A program made the position numbers and the translations under genes. Below, one piece after another: positions 1 to 8,407 of a stretch of DNA of 64,000 nt; position 1 is the first letter of the stretch, and each line of letters begins with the position of its first letter. The notes below the pieces were generated by a model, which was not told the DNA's origin, did not search any database, and saw only the letters and a list, made by a program, of their open reading frames with translations. The DNA lies in assembly GCF_011801145.1 (NCBI RefSeq), contig NZ_CP046172.1:9362001-9426000 (forward strand), read 5' to 3'. This DNA comes from Nocardia arthritidis. Its GTDB lineage: Bacteria; Actinomycetota; Actinomycetes; Mycobacteriales; Mycobacteriaceae.

Positions 1-192
1 GACGGGTTCGAAACCATTCCGTTCGTCCAGCCCGAGGATGATGATGCCGCCGCCGGGATGATTGGCGAACGCCGACAACGTCGGAATCAAGGAGTGCGGT
101 AGTCCGCCGGCGGCGGATTTGACTTCCACGTCGGTGCAGTCGCCTCCAGTAGAGCGCAGGGCGGCAATCAGATCGGGCAGGTTCAACGGCAC
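1..192 (-). CDS. AlbA_2 (Schlafen-like) domain protein, N-terminal part
   Basis: The minus strand is open from a GTG at 192 to the window edge, so only the first 64 residues are visible and the C-terminus is missing. The visible part has a VEVKSAAGG motif followed by a stretch rich in Ser, Ala, Phe, Asn, Gly and Ile that ends in GLDERNGF. This is the pattern of the AlbA_2 / Schlafen AAA_4 putative DNA-binding domain found at the N-terminus of RecG-like transcriptional regulators and ATP-binding proteins. No Shine-Dalgarno precedes the GTG. Instead a large inverted repeat lies 4 nt upstream, which suggests autoregulation. Function beyond the domain is unknown. The assignment rests on the motif alone. 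Confidence 0.6.
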   Translation of the reverse strand, partial: MPLNLPDLIAALRSTGGDCTDVEVKSAAGGLPHSLIPTLSAFANHPGGGIIILGLDERNGFEPV

Positions 193-196
193 GTGG

Positions 197-245
197 TAAT
201 GCTACCGAAATGCTACCGGTGCTGGTAGCATTTCAGTAGCATTTA
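197..245. promoter_or_regulatory. four-part inverted repeat, probable operator
   Basis: Two head-to-tail copies of an ATGCTACC element (197-206 and 207-217) face two inverted copies, GGTAGCATTTC (224-234) and AGTAGCATTTA (235-245), around a 6 nt centre. The arms match almost perfectly, with one indel and one mismatch. The repeat sits directly upstream of the AlbA_2-type gene on the minus strand and about 110 nt before the divergent thioesterase. The spacing and symmetry fit a binding site for a multimeric regulator, plausibly the AlbA_2 protein itself. Confidence 0.55.
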
Positions 246-358
246 CTCCTGCGGGAAACCCGCCTACAGCGGACGTCTCCGGCCGGGTCTGATATTCCCC
301 ACAGCGGTGCGTCGGTAGTGTCGTTTCCGAAGCGAAGGATCGTGGAACGGATGACGTC

Positions 359-1147
359 GTGACCAGCGCCTTTTATCTGCCGGACCCTGCGGATCCGAGC
401 CGATTCCTCTCCACCGAGCTCACCAGGGGGCCTTGGTCGGCGGATGCGCAGCATGCCGGGCCGCCTTCGGCGTTGCTCGCGTATGCGCTGGAGCGGTGTG
501 AACCGCGGGCAGGGTTTCAGATCGGGCGGGTCACCATGGAGATTTTTCGGCCGATACCGTTGGAGCCGTTGACGGTCGATGCCAAGGTGGTGCGGCCGGG
601 ACGCAGTGTCGAATTCTTGGAGGCGACGCTGTCCACCGAGCGTGGGCTGGTAATGCGGGGGGCCGCATGGCGTTTCAAGCTTGCTGATCCGGAACTTCCG
701 GTGCCCGAACGGTTTCTGCCATCCGGGAATCGGCCGGGGCCGGAACGTGAGCCGTCGCCGTTTCCGACCTCGAACGCCGTCGGGTTTCACAACGGCATCG
801 AATATCGCTTCGTCACAGGGGCTTTCGACGAACCGGGTCCCGCCGTGTGTTGGATAGGGCTACGGAATCCGATCGTCGCGGGCGAGATCCCGAGCCCACT
901 GGAGCGGACCTTGATCGCGGCCGACCACGGTAACGGCGCCAGCTCGATATTCGACTGGGACCGTTACCTTTTCATCAATACCGACCTCACCGTGACACTG
1001 CACCGGATGCCGGTCGGCGAGTGGGTCTGCCTGGACGCGGTGACCTATCCGCAGCCGTACGGCATCGCGTTGGCCGAGTCGGCGCTGTTCGACGAGAAGG
1101 GCCCGATCGGCCGGAGCACCCAGACCCTGCACCTCGCCGAGCGCTGA
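359..1147 (+). CDS. acyl-CoA thioesterase family protein (TesB-like double hotdog)
   Basis: A 262-residue protein with the pattern of a fused double-hotdog acyl-CoA thioesterase of the TesB/4HBT_3 type. The N-terminal part has GPPSALLAYALER (about residues 34-46), and the C-terminal half has LIAADHGNG and then a conserved end in which a FINTDLTVTLHR strand precedes GIALAESALFDEKGPIGRS. Family members hydrolyse acyl-CoA thioesters in the cytosol, but the substrate cannot be read from sequence. The GTG at 359 is the first start in frame after the stop at 360-362 of another frame, and no strong RBS is visible. It converges with the next TetR gene with 2 nt between stop codons. Confidence 0.75.
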   Translation: MTSAFYLPDPADPSRFLSTELTRGPWSADAQHAGPPSALLAYALERCEPRAGFQIGRVTMEIFRPIPLEPLTVDAKVVRPGRSVEFLEATLSTERGLVMRGAAWRFKLADPELPVPERFLPSGNRPGPEREPSPFPTSNAVGFHNGIEYRFVTGAFDEPGPAVCWIGLRNPIVAGEIPSPLERTLIAADHGNGASSIFDWDRYLFINTDLTVTLHRMPVGEWVCLDAVTYPQPYGIALAESALFDEKGPIGRSTQTLHLAER

Positions 1148-1149
1148 GA

Positions 1150-1794
1150 TCAGCGGCGCTGCCAGCGCCAGGCGAATTCACCGGGTTCCGGTGGCGGGCC
1201 CGGCAATTGGCCCTTCGTTTCCAGTCCCGCGAGCATGAGGTGCAGGACGCGGCGGCGCAGCTGCGCGGTGCGCGCCGGGTCGGGCAGCGAGATGGCCGCG
1301 CATGCCTCCAGGATCAGGCCGAGGTCCGATGGGTTCACCTCATCGCGCAGCCTGCCGGTCGCTTTCGCGCGCCGGACCAGTTCCGCGCTCGCCTCGGCCG
1401 AATGCTTCACCTCGGGCAGAATCGATTCGTCGGGGGTGAAGGTGCCCGCCAGGTGGACGGTCAGCGAATGCACATCGGCGTCGACGACGCGTTCCAAGAA
1501 GCCCACCAAGGCCGACCAACCATCCGAATCCGCAAGCGCCGCATCGGCTTCCGCGTTGTAACGGCGTAATCCCTGATAGCAGAGGGTGCGCAGCAGCACC
1601 TCTTTGCTCGAATAGCGGCGATAGAGGGCGCTGATGCCGACGCCCGCGCGTTCGGCGACGGCGGCGATCGGGGCGTTGGCATCGGCGAGGAACACCGCGC
1701 GAGCGGCCTCGAGAATGAGCCCGTCGTTGCGGGCCGCCTGCGCCTTGCGCCCGGGGAGCGCCTTCTGAGCTGGGGTTTCTACTGGCTTCGGCAT
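1150..1794 (-). CDS. TetR family transcriptional regulator
   Basis: A 214-residue TetR-type repressor. The N-terminal helix-turn-helix lies around residues 20-65 (start of the LILEAARAVFL helix, then AVAERAGVGISALYRRYSSKEVLL). The C-terminal ligand domain is unassigned. The ATG at 1794 is preferred because upstream in-frame codons run into the divergent promoter. It is divergent from the epoxide hydrolase at 1882, and the 87 nt between them hold several inverted repeats. Most likely it represses itself and the hydrolase and is relieved by the hydrolase substrate or a related compound. That role is inference from arrangement. Confidence 0.85.
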   Translation of the reverse strand: MPKPVETPAQKALPGRKAQAARNDGLILEAARAVFLADANAPIAAVAERAGVGISALYRRYSSKEVLLRTLCYQGLRRYNAEADAALADSDGWSALVGFLERVVDADVHSLTVHLAGTFTPDESILPEVKHSAEASAELVRRAKATGRLRDEVNPSDLGLILEACAAISLPDPARTAQLRRRVLHLMLAGLETKGQLPGPPPEPGEFAWRWQRR

Positions 1795-1810
1795 GCATCG
1801 AGAATAGCAC

Positions 1811-1868
1811 TTGAAACGGAATGATCCGTTCTGATACTGTTTGAAACAGAACGAAGCATTCCGTTTCA
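1811..1868. promoter_or_regulatory. divergent promoter with nested operators
   Basis: TGAAACGGAATG (1812-1823) is the exact inverted complement of CATTCCGTTTCA (1857-1868). Between them lie CTGTTTGAAACAG (1837-1849, palindromic apart from its centre) and ACGGA-N4-TCCGT (1816-1829). A possible promoter for the hydrolase is TTGAAA (1811-1816), a 16 nt spacer and GATACT (1833-1838). This is a typical TetR-controlled divergent region. Confidence 0.65.
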
Positions 1869-1881
1869 CAAGGAGTCACCG

Positions 1882-2967
1882 ATGAACGCCATCACCCCCT
1901 TCCGGATCGACATCGCCCAGGCCGACCTCGACGATCTGCAGAACCGGCTGGCCCGCACCCGGTGGGCCGATCAGATCCCCGGTTCGGGTGACACCTACGG
2001 CGTCAGCGTCGACCGGGTGCGCCACCTGGTGAACTACTGGCGCGACGGATTCGATTGGCGCGCCATCGAGGCGAAGCTCAACGCCTACCCGCAATTCACC
2101 ACCGAGATCGACGGGCAGAACATCCACTTCCTGCACGTGAAGGCTCAGCAGGACAACAGCTTTCCGCTGATCCTGACGCACGGCTGGCCGGGGACGTTCG
2201 TCGAATTCCTCGGCGTCATCGAGCCGCTGACCGCGGCGGGCTTCGATCTGGTCATACCGTCGGTGCCGGGTTACGGCTTCTCCGGCCCGACCACCGAACA
2301 GGGTTGGAACGATCAGCGCATCGCCCGGGCTTGGGCGGAGCTGATGCGCAGGCTCGGATACACCCGGTACGGCGCGGTCGGCAACGACGGGGGCGCGCAG
2401 GTCTCCCCCGAGCTGGGCCGAGTCGCACCGGAAAACGTTGTCGGCGTGCACGTTTCACAGGTGTACTCGTTCCCGTCCGGTGATCCGGCCGAATTCGCCG
2501 ACCTCAGCGCCGAGGAGCAGCAGGCGCTGGCGACGCTGGACTGGTTCGTCAAGAACAAGATGGGTTTCAACATCCTGCAGTCGCAGCAGCCGCAGACGCT
2601 GGCCCACGCCATCATGGATTCCCCTGCGGGGCTTGTCGGTTGGAACAGCCAGCTGCTCGGCCCCGATCTGGACGACGAATTCGTGCTCACCAATATCGCC
2701 ATCCACTGGCTCACCGGCACCGCCGGCTCGGCGATCCGGCGCTACTTCGAGCAGGACAAGGCGGACAAGCCCACCGAGCCGACCACGGTTCCGCTCGCGC
2801 TGTCCGGATCGGTGGGCGATTTCCACGGCATCCGCCGCTTCGCCGACCGCGATCACAAGAACATCGTCTCGTGGCGGACGCACGAGGTATACAGTCACTA
2901 CCTGCACCACGTCGCGCCGCAGCTGATGGCGGGCGAGATCACCGAATTCTTCGGCCGGTTCCGCTGA
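1882..2967 (+). CDS. epoxide hydrolase (alpha/beta hydrolase, microsomal type)
   Basis: A 361-residue member of the microsomal-type epoxide hydrolases: an N-terminal EHN lid segment (residues 1-105; FRIDIAQADLDDLQNRLARTRW start) precedes the alpha/beta-hydrolase fold. HGWPGT at 100-105 supplies the oxyanion region. GNDGG at 167-171 holds the nucleophile, Asp169. A late His in SHYLHHVAPQ is the probable catalytic base. The family opens epoxides to vicinal diols through an ester intermediate on the Asp. An AAGGAG-type RBS precedes the ATG. Divergent from a TetR gene that probably controls it. The natural epoxide is unknown. Confidence 0.9.
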   Translation: MNAITPFRIDIAQADLDDLQNRLARTRWADQIPGSGDTYGVSVDRVRHLVNYWRDGFDWRAIEAKLNAYPQFTTEIDGQNIHFLHVKAQQDNSFPLILTHGWPGTFVEFLGVIEPLTAAGFDLVIPSVPGYGFSGPTTEQGWNDQRIARAWAELMRRLGYTRYGAVGNDGGAQVSPELGRVAPENVVGVHVSQVYSFPSGDPAEFADLSAEEQQALATLDWFVKNKMGFNILQSQQPQTLAHAIMDSPAGLVGWNSQLLGPDLDDEFVLTNIAIHWLTGTAGSAIRRYFEQDKADKPTEPTTVPLALSGSVGDFHGIRRFADRDHKNIVSWRTHEVYSHYLHHVAPQLMAGEITEFFGRFR

Positions 2968-3118
2968 TTCGCACCACCCGAGACGCGGCCTACGCCCCCT
3001 CATCGGCGCGCAGGCCGCGTCATCAGGTCACTGCGAAACCTACAGCCACTCGCCACGATTCGCTCGTCGGCGGCGAGCGTCACGGGAGCCGGACCGGAAT
3101 AAACAGCCGCACAAACGA

Positions 3119-3149
3119 CATGGACGTGGCAGGAAATGTCACGTCCATG
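3119..3149. terminator. hairpin between convergent genes
   Basis: CATGGACGTG (3119-3128) pairs perfectly with CACGTCCATG (3140-3149) around an 11 nt loop. It lies between the stop codons of the epoxide hydrolase and the convergent CobW gene, so it could end transcription from both sides. There is no clear U-tract. The rest of the 195 nt gap shows no gene. Confidence 0.55.
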
Positions 3150-3162
3150 ACCGCTGTCGTGC

Positions 3163-4311
3163 TCAGGCGTGTTCGTGCAACTCCCCCCAGGCCGGGAAAG
3201 GGTCGGCATATGTGGCCCAGATATCCGGGCCCGCCGCCCATTCCGCGTCGGTCAGCAGCGCGGCGTCCAGCAGCCCGCGCACCCGGTCGCCATCCAGCTT
3301 CACCCCGATGAAGACGATCTCCTGCCCGGCGGGCACCTCCAGCGACGACCACCAGGCGGCCGGTTCGAAGGTCAGATTCGGCCCGGCCTGCGACCATATC
3401 GCGGCCAGCGCCGACCGGTTGGCCAACCAGCAGAAACCCTTGCTGCGCAACACTCCGCGCAGCTGCCCGAGCGCCCGCTCCAACCGCTCGGGATGAAATG
3501 GCCGCTCCGCGGTGTAGGTAATGCTGCGAATACCGTATTCCTCGGTCTCCGGCGTGTGTCCACCGGCCAATTCCTCGGCCCAGCCCTCGGTTTCGGCGGC
3601 CGCGACGGGGTTGTAGCGGCCGGTGGCCAGCACCTCGTCGAGTGCGACGCCGCCCTTGACGGTACGCAGCACCCGGGCACGGGGATTCAGCCTGCGGACG
3701 GTGGCTTCGACTGTACCCGCCGCCTTTTCGCTCACCAGGTCGGCCTTGTTGATCAACAGCACGTCGGCGAATTCCACCTGGTCCACCAGCAGGTCCGCGA
3801 TGGTGCGGGAATCACCCTCGCCCGCTTGCATATTCCGCTCGGCCAGGGCTTGGCCGCGGGTGAGCTCGCCGAGGAAGGTCGCGGCGTCGACCACCGTCAC
3901 CATGGTGTCCAGACGGGCGATATCGCCGAGCTTGGTGCCATCCTCGAACTCCCAGTCGAAGGTGGCCGCCACCGGCATCGGTTCGGAGATGCCGGTGGAT
4001 TCGATCACCAGCTGATCGAATCGGCCCGCCCGCGCCAGCTTGCCGACCGCCTCGATCAGATCCGCGCGCAGGGTGCAGCAGATGCAGCCGTTGGTCAGCT
4101 CGACCAATTTCTCCTCGGTGCGGTCCAGATAGCCCTGGCCCGCGACGAGCGCGGCATCGATATTGACCTCGCTCATGTCGTTGACGATGACCGCGACGCG
4201 GCGGCCGTCCCGGTTGGCCAGGATGTGGTTGAGCAGCGTGGTCTTGCCGGCCCCGAGGAATCCGGACAGCACGGTGACGGGCAGCAGGTCGGAGCGCGAT
4301 GAAGTGGTCAC
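3163..4311 (-). CDS. CobW/COG0523 family zinc-linked GTPase
   Basis: A 382-residue G3E GTPase of the CobW/ZigA/ZagA family. It has Walker [10 protein letters not shown] (17-25), the metal-binding CICC motif (76-79), INKAD for guanine specificity, and a CobW C-terminal domain ending in WGELHEHA. These proteins bind zinc and GTP and are thought to deliver metal to client enzymes under zinc limitation. A palindromic Zur-like box lies 4 nt upstream of the ATG, which supports a zinc-starvation role. It resembles the Zur-regulated Rv0106 type of mycobacteria. It lies 42 nt beyond the sulfonate operon, but the box suggests an independent promoter. Confidence 0.9.
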   Translation of the reverse strand: MTTSSRSDLLPVTVLSGFLGAGKTTLLNHILANRDGRRVAVIVNDMSEVNIDAALVAGQGYLDRTEEKLVELTNGCICCTLRADLIEAVGKLARAGRFDQLVIESTGISEPMPVAATFDWEFEDGTKLGDIARLDTMVTVVDAATFLGELTRGQALAERNMQAGEGDSRTIADLLVDQVEFADVLLINKADLVSEKAAGTVEATVRRLNPRARVLRTVKGGVALDEVLATGRYNPVAAAETEGWAEELAGGHTPETEEYGIRSITYTAERPFHPERLERALGQLRGVLRSKGFCWLANRSALAAIWSQAGPNLTFEPAAWWSSLEVPAGQEIVFIGVKLDGDRVRGLLDAALLTDAEWAAGPDIWATYADPFPAWGELHEHA

Positions 4312-4315
4312 CAGC

Positions 4316-4336
4316 TAATGATAACCATTTTCATTA
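4316..4336 (-). promoter_or_regulatory. Zur-type operator
   Basis: TAATGA (4316-4321) and TCATTA (4331-4336) are perfect inverted ends of a 21 bp AT-rich palindrome with ATAACCATTTT between. This agrees with the actinobacterial Zur box pattern (TGAAAATSATTTTCA-like). It stands immediately upstream of the CobW GTPase start, where a repressor would block transcription when zinc is sufficient. Confidence 0.7.
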
Positions 4337-4353
4337 ATGTCATCGCGGCGGGG

Positions 4354-5181
4354 TCATGCCGCGGCGGCCTTCACCGCCTTGGCGATCTCTCGTCGCACGG
4401 CCAGGAATTCGGCCGATCCGCGCAGCTCATCCGGATCGATATCGGATCGGGGCAGTTCGACCGGCAGATCGAGCGCGATGCGGCCCGGCCGCTTCGTCAA
4501 AACGACAACCCGCGAACCGAGGAAGGCCGCCTCATCCGCGCTGTGTGTGACGAATACGGCGGTGCGCCCCGATTCCGCGCCGACCCGGCGCAGATCCTCC
4601 TGCAGCCGCTCCCTGGTGAGCGCGTCCAGCGCCGCGAACGGCTCGTCGAGCAGCAGCGCACGGGGACGGTGGGTGGGCGACGTATCGGCGGCCAGTGCGC
4701 GGGCGATGGCCACCCGCTGCTGTTGCCCGCCGGAGATCTCCCAGACGCGACGGCCGCCCATCGTCTCCAGGCCCACCCTGCGCAATAGCTCGTCGCGCCG
4801 CTCGGCCCGCCGATCACGCGGCACCCCAGCGTATTTCAGCGCCAACTCGACATTGCCGCCGACGGTCCGCCACGGAAACAGCCGCGGCTGCTGGAACACC
4901 ATGCCGCTGGTGTGGCCGGGCACCGGCGCGGCGCCGGAGACGACGATCCGGCCCTCGGTCGGCTTGTCGAATCCGGCGATCAATCGCAGCAGCGTGCTCT
5001 TGCCGCAGCCGGAAGCGCCTACCAGGACCAGGAATTCGCCCGGCGGCACCGTGAGATCCAGCGGGCCGAGCGCGATCGCCCCGCGACCGTATCGGTGCGC
5101 GACTCCTTCGATCACGATGGCTGGCTGATCCGAAACCTGTTCTGCCGCAGTGGAATCTCGTAGTACATCAGTCGAGGGCAC
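4354..5181 (-). CDS. ssuB: aliphatic sulfonate ABC transporter, ATP-binding protein
   Basis: A 275-residue ABC ATPase of the nitrate/sulfonate/taurine class. It has Walker A GASGCGKST (55-63), signature SGGQQQR (150-156), Walker B LLLDEP (176-181) and the downstream ALD D-loop. It powers uptake with the permease and binding protein encoded just upstream. The GTG at 5181 overlaps the end of ssuA by 14 nt and gives a normal family length, with the ABC domain starting near residue 22. Longer in-frame starts would read deep into ssuA. It is the last gene of the ssuD-ssuC-ssuA-ssuB operon. Confidence 0.87.
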   Translation of the reverse strand: MPSTDVLRDSTAAEQVSDQPAIVIEGVAHRYGRGAIALGPLDLTVPPGEFLVLVGASGCGKSTLLRLIAGFDKPTEGRIVVSGAAPVPGHTSGMVFQQPRLFPWRTVGGNVELALKYAGVPRDRRAERRDELLRRVGLETMGGRRVWEISGGQQQRVAIARALAADTSPTHRPRALLLDEPFAALDALTRERLQEDLRRVGAESGRTAVFVTHSADEAAFLGSRVVVLTKRPGRIALDLPVELPRSDIDPDELRGSAEFLAVRREIAKAVKAAAA

Positions 5182-6202
5182 CGGGAAGCCCCTTGACGTA
5201 GATGGATTCGCGAATCTTCGCGATACCGGGCGCGGCCGGGATCTGCCGTTGGCCCGCGAGGAATTCGGCGGCGCTGGCCAGGCTGGCCGCGATCGCACCG
5301 GGCGCGGCCTCGGTGCCCAGCCATTCCGGCGAGGTGAGCTGATCCTTGGTGAGGAATACGCCCTGCTTCAGCTGCTGCGCGGCATCGTCTGGCGTGGTGC
5401 CGATTTCGGCGGCCACCGCCCGCGCGGCGGCGTCGGGCTGGTCCTGGATGGTCCGCAATGCGCGCAGCTCCACCCTGCGCCACACATCGACGACGTCCGG
5501 GTGGGCGTTCGCGAAATCCGTTGCGACAACGGCCAAATCGAGCGTCGGTTTACCCGCCGTCGCGAGTTCCCGGCTGGTGATCAGCTGTTTGCCGCTCTTG
5601 CGCAGCTGATCCAGCGTAGGCAGCCAGGTGTACACGGCGTCGATATCGCCGCGCTCCCATGCGGCCAGCGATGCCTGCGGCTGTAGATCGACCAACTTGA
5701 CATCGTTGGCGCTCAGCCCGTTTCGTTCCAGCGCCGCGAGCAGGCTGTAGTGCGCGGTCGACGCGAACGCGGTACCGATCCGCTTACCGCGCAGCTCGGC
5801 GATGGACTGGATGCCGGTGCCGTCGCGCGCGACCAGCGCCTCGTTGTCACCCGCCACATCGAGCACGAAGGCGACCCGATACGGAATATCGAGCGGGGCC
5901 GAAAGTCCGCGCGCCACCGGGCTGGAGCCGATCGCGCCGAAATCGAGCTGCTTGGCGACGAATGCGGTGTTGACATCGGCGCCGGAGTCGAATTTCGTCC
6001 ACTTGATGTTGTAGCCGGGCAGCTCCTGTTCCAACCACCGGTTGTGTTTCACGATCAGGTCACCACTCGGAAACGTCTGGTACGCAATGCGAATGGTGGG
6101 TTTGCTGCTATCGGCGCCGGAGTGGTCGATGGCGCACCCCGCCGCGGCGACGATCGCCGCGCCCGCGACAACCGCTGCGGCAAAACGCGTTAGGCGCTTC
6201 AT
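5168..6202 (-). CDS. ssuA: sulfonate/taurine-type ABC transporter substrate-binding lipoprotein
   Basis: A 344-residue periplasmic-type binding protein with a lipoprotein signal: KR followed by a hydrophobic stretch and the lipobox AAGC at Cys23. The body matches SsuA/TauA/NrtA-type proteins (TIRIAYQTFPSGDLIVKHN start, GAIGSSPVARG in the ligand cleft, GKRIGTAFAS). It should capture sulfonates or similar organosulfur compounds outside the membrane. ATG 6202 follows a GAGAGG RBS and overlaps the permease stop as ATGA, indicating translational coupling. The exact ligand (alkanesulfonate, taurine or another) is inferred only from the linked monooxygenase. Confidence 0.85.
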   Translation of the reverse strand: MKRLTRFAAAVVAGAAIVAAAGCAIDHSGADSSKPTIRIAYQTFPSGDLIVKHNRWLEQELPGYNIKWTKFDSGADVNTAFVAKQLDFGAIGSSPVARGLSAPLDIPYRVAFVLDVAGDNEALVARDGTGIQSIAELRGKRIGTAFASTAHYSLLAALERNGLSANDVKLVDLQPQASLAAWERGDIDAVYTWLPTLDQLRKSGKQLITSRELATAGKPTLDLAVVATDFANAHPDVVDVWRRVELRALRTIQDQPDAAARAVAAEIGTTPDDAAQQLKQGVFLTKDQLTSPEWLGTEAAPGAIAASLASAAEFLAGQRQIPAAPGIAKIRESIYVKGLPGALD

Positions 6203-7047
6203 ATCTTTCCTCTCCAAGGCACGGCGCGGGCCTCGACCGCGCGCAGTAGCCCGTCGATGATCAGGCCGGATATGCCGATGGCCGCGATGCCGACCAGGAC
6301 GACGGGTGTGTTGTTGTAGTTGCTCGCGTCCTTCACCACGCCGCCGATGCCGGGCATGCCGTTGAACAGTTCGGCGGCGACCACCGACGAGTAGGCCATG
6401 CCGACCGCCAGCCGGATTCCGGTCAGCGTTTCGGGCAAGGCCGCCGGGATCACCACATCCCGGATCACCTGTGCGCGTGAGCCGCCCAGCGCTCTGGCCG
6501 CCTCGACGAATCCGACGGGCGTCGCGGCCACCGCGGTGGTGGTCGCCATCGCGGTGGCGGGCAGCGCGGCCAGCGCCAGCAGCGTCACCTTCGGCGCCTC
6601 ATCGATGCCGAGCCAGATCACCAGCAGGAAGAAGTAGGCGAGCGGCGGCAGCGTGCGCAGGAAGGTCAGCCACGGCTCGAGGATGCTGCGCAGCCAGCCG
6701 ACGGTGCCCATGGCGACACCGAGCGTCACCCCGGCGGCGATGCCGATCACCACGCCGCCGAGCACTCGGCGCAGCGTCATATAGAGGTGCTCCCAGAGCA
6801 GATAACCCTGATAGCCCCGGACGCCGTCGTGTGTGGTCGACAATTGAATCGCGGCCCGCCACACGGCAATCGGGCGCGGCACGAAGGTTTCGTTCCAGAT
6901 GCCCGCCGCGGCCACCAACTGCCAGGCGACCAGAAATACCGCAACGGACAGCAGCGGCAACAGCGTTCGCGCGACCCGGCGGGCCGTTGCACCGGATTCC
7001 GCTGCCGCCGAGTCGGTTACGGAGACCTCTTCGATAGCTGAGCTCAT
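6199..7047 (-). CDS. ssuC: sulfonate ABC transporter permease
   Basis: A 282-residue permease with about six hydrophobic helices and a BPD_transp_1 EAA loop (EAARALGGSRAQVIRDVVIPAALPETLTGIR) that docks to the ATPase. An extended cytoplasmic N-terminus of about 25 residues precedes the first helix. ATG 7047 lies 4 nt beyond the ssuD stop and the gene ends in the ATGA overlap with ssuA. This packing fixes its place as the membrane component of the SsuABC importer. Confidence 0.87.
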   Translation of the reverse strand: MSSAIEEVSVTDSAAAESGATARRVARTLLPLLSVAVFLVAWQLVAAAGIWNETFVPRPIAVWRAAIQLSTTHDGVRGYQGYLLWEHLYMTLRRVLGGVVIGIAAGVTLGVAMGTVGWLRSILEPWLTFLRTLPPLAYFFLLVIWLGIDEAPKVTLLALAALPATAMATTTAVAATPVGFVEAARALGGSRAQVIRDVVIPAALPETLTGIRLAVGMAYSSVVAAELFNGMPGIGGVVKDASNYNNTPVVLVGIAAIGISGLIIDGLLRAVEARAVPWRGKI

Positions 7048-7051
7048 CGTT

Positions 7052-8191
7052 TCAGAGCGCCGCGACGCCGAGCGGCGCGCGTTCGACCGGCGCGGCCGGA
7101 TGCCGCCACACCCCGCGCGCGGCCAGCCGGGGCAGCACGCCCTCGCCGAACCAGTACGCCTCCTCGAGGTGCGGATAGCCGGAGAGGACGAACTCGTCGA
7201 TGCCGAGCGCGTGATACTCCAGGACGCGCTCGGCCACCTCGTCGTGGCTGCCGACCAGTGCCGTACCCGCGCCGCCACGCACCAGGCCGATACCGGCCCA
7301 CAGGTTCGGGTAGATCTCCAGATCGTCGCTGTTTCCGTTGTGCAGGGCCAACATTCGGCGCTGTCCCTCGGATTCGCTCTTGGCCAGCGACGCCTGGATC
7401 TCGGCGACCGCGGCCGGATCGAAGCCCGCGAGCAGCTGGCGCGCCTCGCCCCACGCGGCCGCCGAGGTATCCCTGGTGATCACGTGCAGCCGGATGCCGA
7501 AGCGCACGCTGCGGCCCTCGCGCGCGGCGAGCTCCCTGATCCAGGCGATCTTGGCGGCCACCTGCGCGGGCGGCTCACCCCAGGTGAGATACACGTCGGA
7601 GTATTTGGCCGCGACGGTGCCCGCGATCGGCGACGAACCGCCGAAGTAGATCTGCGGCACCGGATCCGGCACCTGCGCCAGCGCGGCCTGCTCGACCCGC
7701 AGATGTTTGCCGGTGAGGTCCACCGTGTCACCCGCCCACAGCCCCCGCACGATCTCCAGGAATTCGCCGGTGCGCTCGTAGCGGGCGTCCTTGTCCAGGA
7801 AGTCGCCGTATGCGCGCTGTTCACGGGATTCGCCACCGGTGACCACATTGAGCAGCAGCCGTCCACCGGTCTGGCGCTGATAGGTGCTCGCCATCTGCGC
7901 GCCGAGGGTCGGCGAGATGAAACCGGGCCGGAACGCGACGAGGAACTTCAGCCGCTCGGTGCGCTGGCTGATCATCGCCGTGGTGAGCCATGCGTCCTCG
8001 CACCAGGCACCGGTCGGGGTCAGCGCGGCCTCGAAGCCGACGGCCTCGGCGGCGGCCGCGATCTGGCTGAGGTAGTGCACGCTCGGCGGGCGATCTCCGG
8101 CGGAGCTGGTGGCGTTCGCACCGTGACCGCCGCCGACGACATTGCGGCTGTCGCCGTTGGTGGGCAGAAACCAGTGGAAGGTCAACGACAT
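7052..8191 (-). CDS. ssuD: LLM-class alkanesulfonate monooxygenase
   Basis: A 379-residue luciferase-like FMNH2-dependent monooxygenase. It has the SsuD pattern MSLTFHWFLPTNGDSR at the start, FRPGFISPTLGAQMAST, LLNVVTGGESREQRAYGDF, and the C-terminal FVLSGYPHLEEAYWFGEGVLP. SsuD cleaves C-S bonds of alkanesulfonates to release sulfite, using reduced flavin from a separate reductase. No reductase gene is in this cluster. ATG 8191 is chosen because the N-terminus then aligns with the family. The frame stays open upstream for 38 codons that do not look like SsuD. It is the first gene of the ssu operon. Confidence 0.9.
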   Translation of the reverse strand: MSLTFHWFLPTNGDSRNVVGGGHGANATSSAGDRPPSVHYLSQIAAAAEAVGFEAALTPTGAWCEDAWLTTAMISQRTERLKFLVAFRPGFISPTLGAQMASTYQRQTGGRLLLNVVTGGESREQRAYGDFLDKDARYERTGEFLEIVRGLWAGDTVDLTGKHLRVEQAALAQVPDPVPQIYFGGSSPIAGTVAAKYSDVYLTWGEPPAQVAAKIAWIRELAAREGRSVRFGIRLHVITRDTSAAAWGEARQLLAGFDPAAVAEIQASLAKSESEGQRRMLALHNGNSDDLEIYPNLWAGIGLVRGGAGTALVGSHDEVAERVLEYHALGIDEFVLSGYPHLEEAYWFGEGVLPRLAARGVWRHPAAPVERAPLGVAAL

Positions 8192-8372
8192 TGGTCCGAT
8201 ACAACCCGGTTCCGGCGACCCTGCCCAGAGATGGGATCGGCCGGATTCGAACCCTTTCGGCGGCGCTCGAACACCGCATTCCCAGCATTGGGCATTACGC
8301 GACACATTTACGTCATTTTCGGATCATGCGACAAAATCGCGTCAATTCGGAATAATTCTTCTCCCGCACGGG

Positions 8373-8407
8373 TTGTTTCGCGGGCGGCCGTCGCTACACT
8401 GGCTCCG
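8373..8407 (+). promoter_or_regulatory. promoter for a leaderless transcript
   Basis: TTGTTT (8373-8378), a 16 nt spacer and TACACT (8395-8400) form a good -35/-10 pair, with the -10 ending 7 nt before the GTG at 8408. No Shine-Dalgarno is present. Transcription starting at or next to the GTG would give a leaderless mRNA. The opposite side of the 216 nt gap must hold the ssuD promoter, but no clear box was recognised there. Confidence 0.5.

Noticed and set aside
8236..8262. tRNA-like T-arm (GGTTCGAATCC) on the minus strand upstream of ssuD
   Set aside because: Only the loop matches. The T-stem has two pairs, the spacing between possible acceptor arms is about 53 nt, and there is no anticodon or D arm.
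6899..8407. 500-codon open frame antisense to ssuC/ssuD leading into the DUF4352-type gene
   Set aside because: Arg/His-rich, no domain, complementary to well-supported genes. The true gene starts at GTG 8408.
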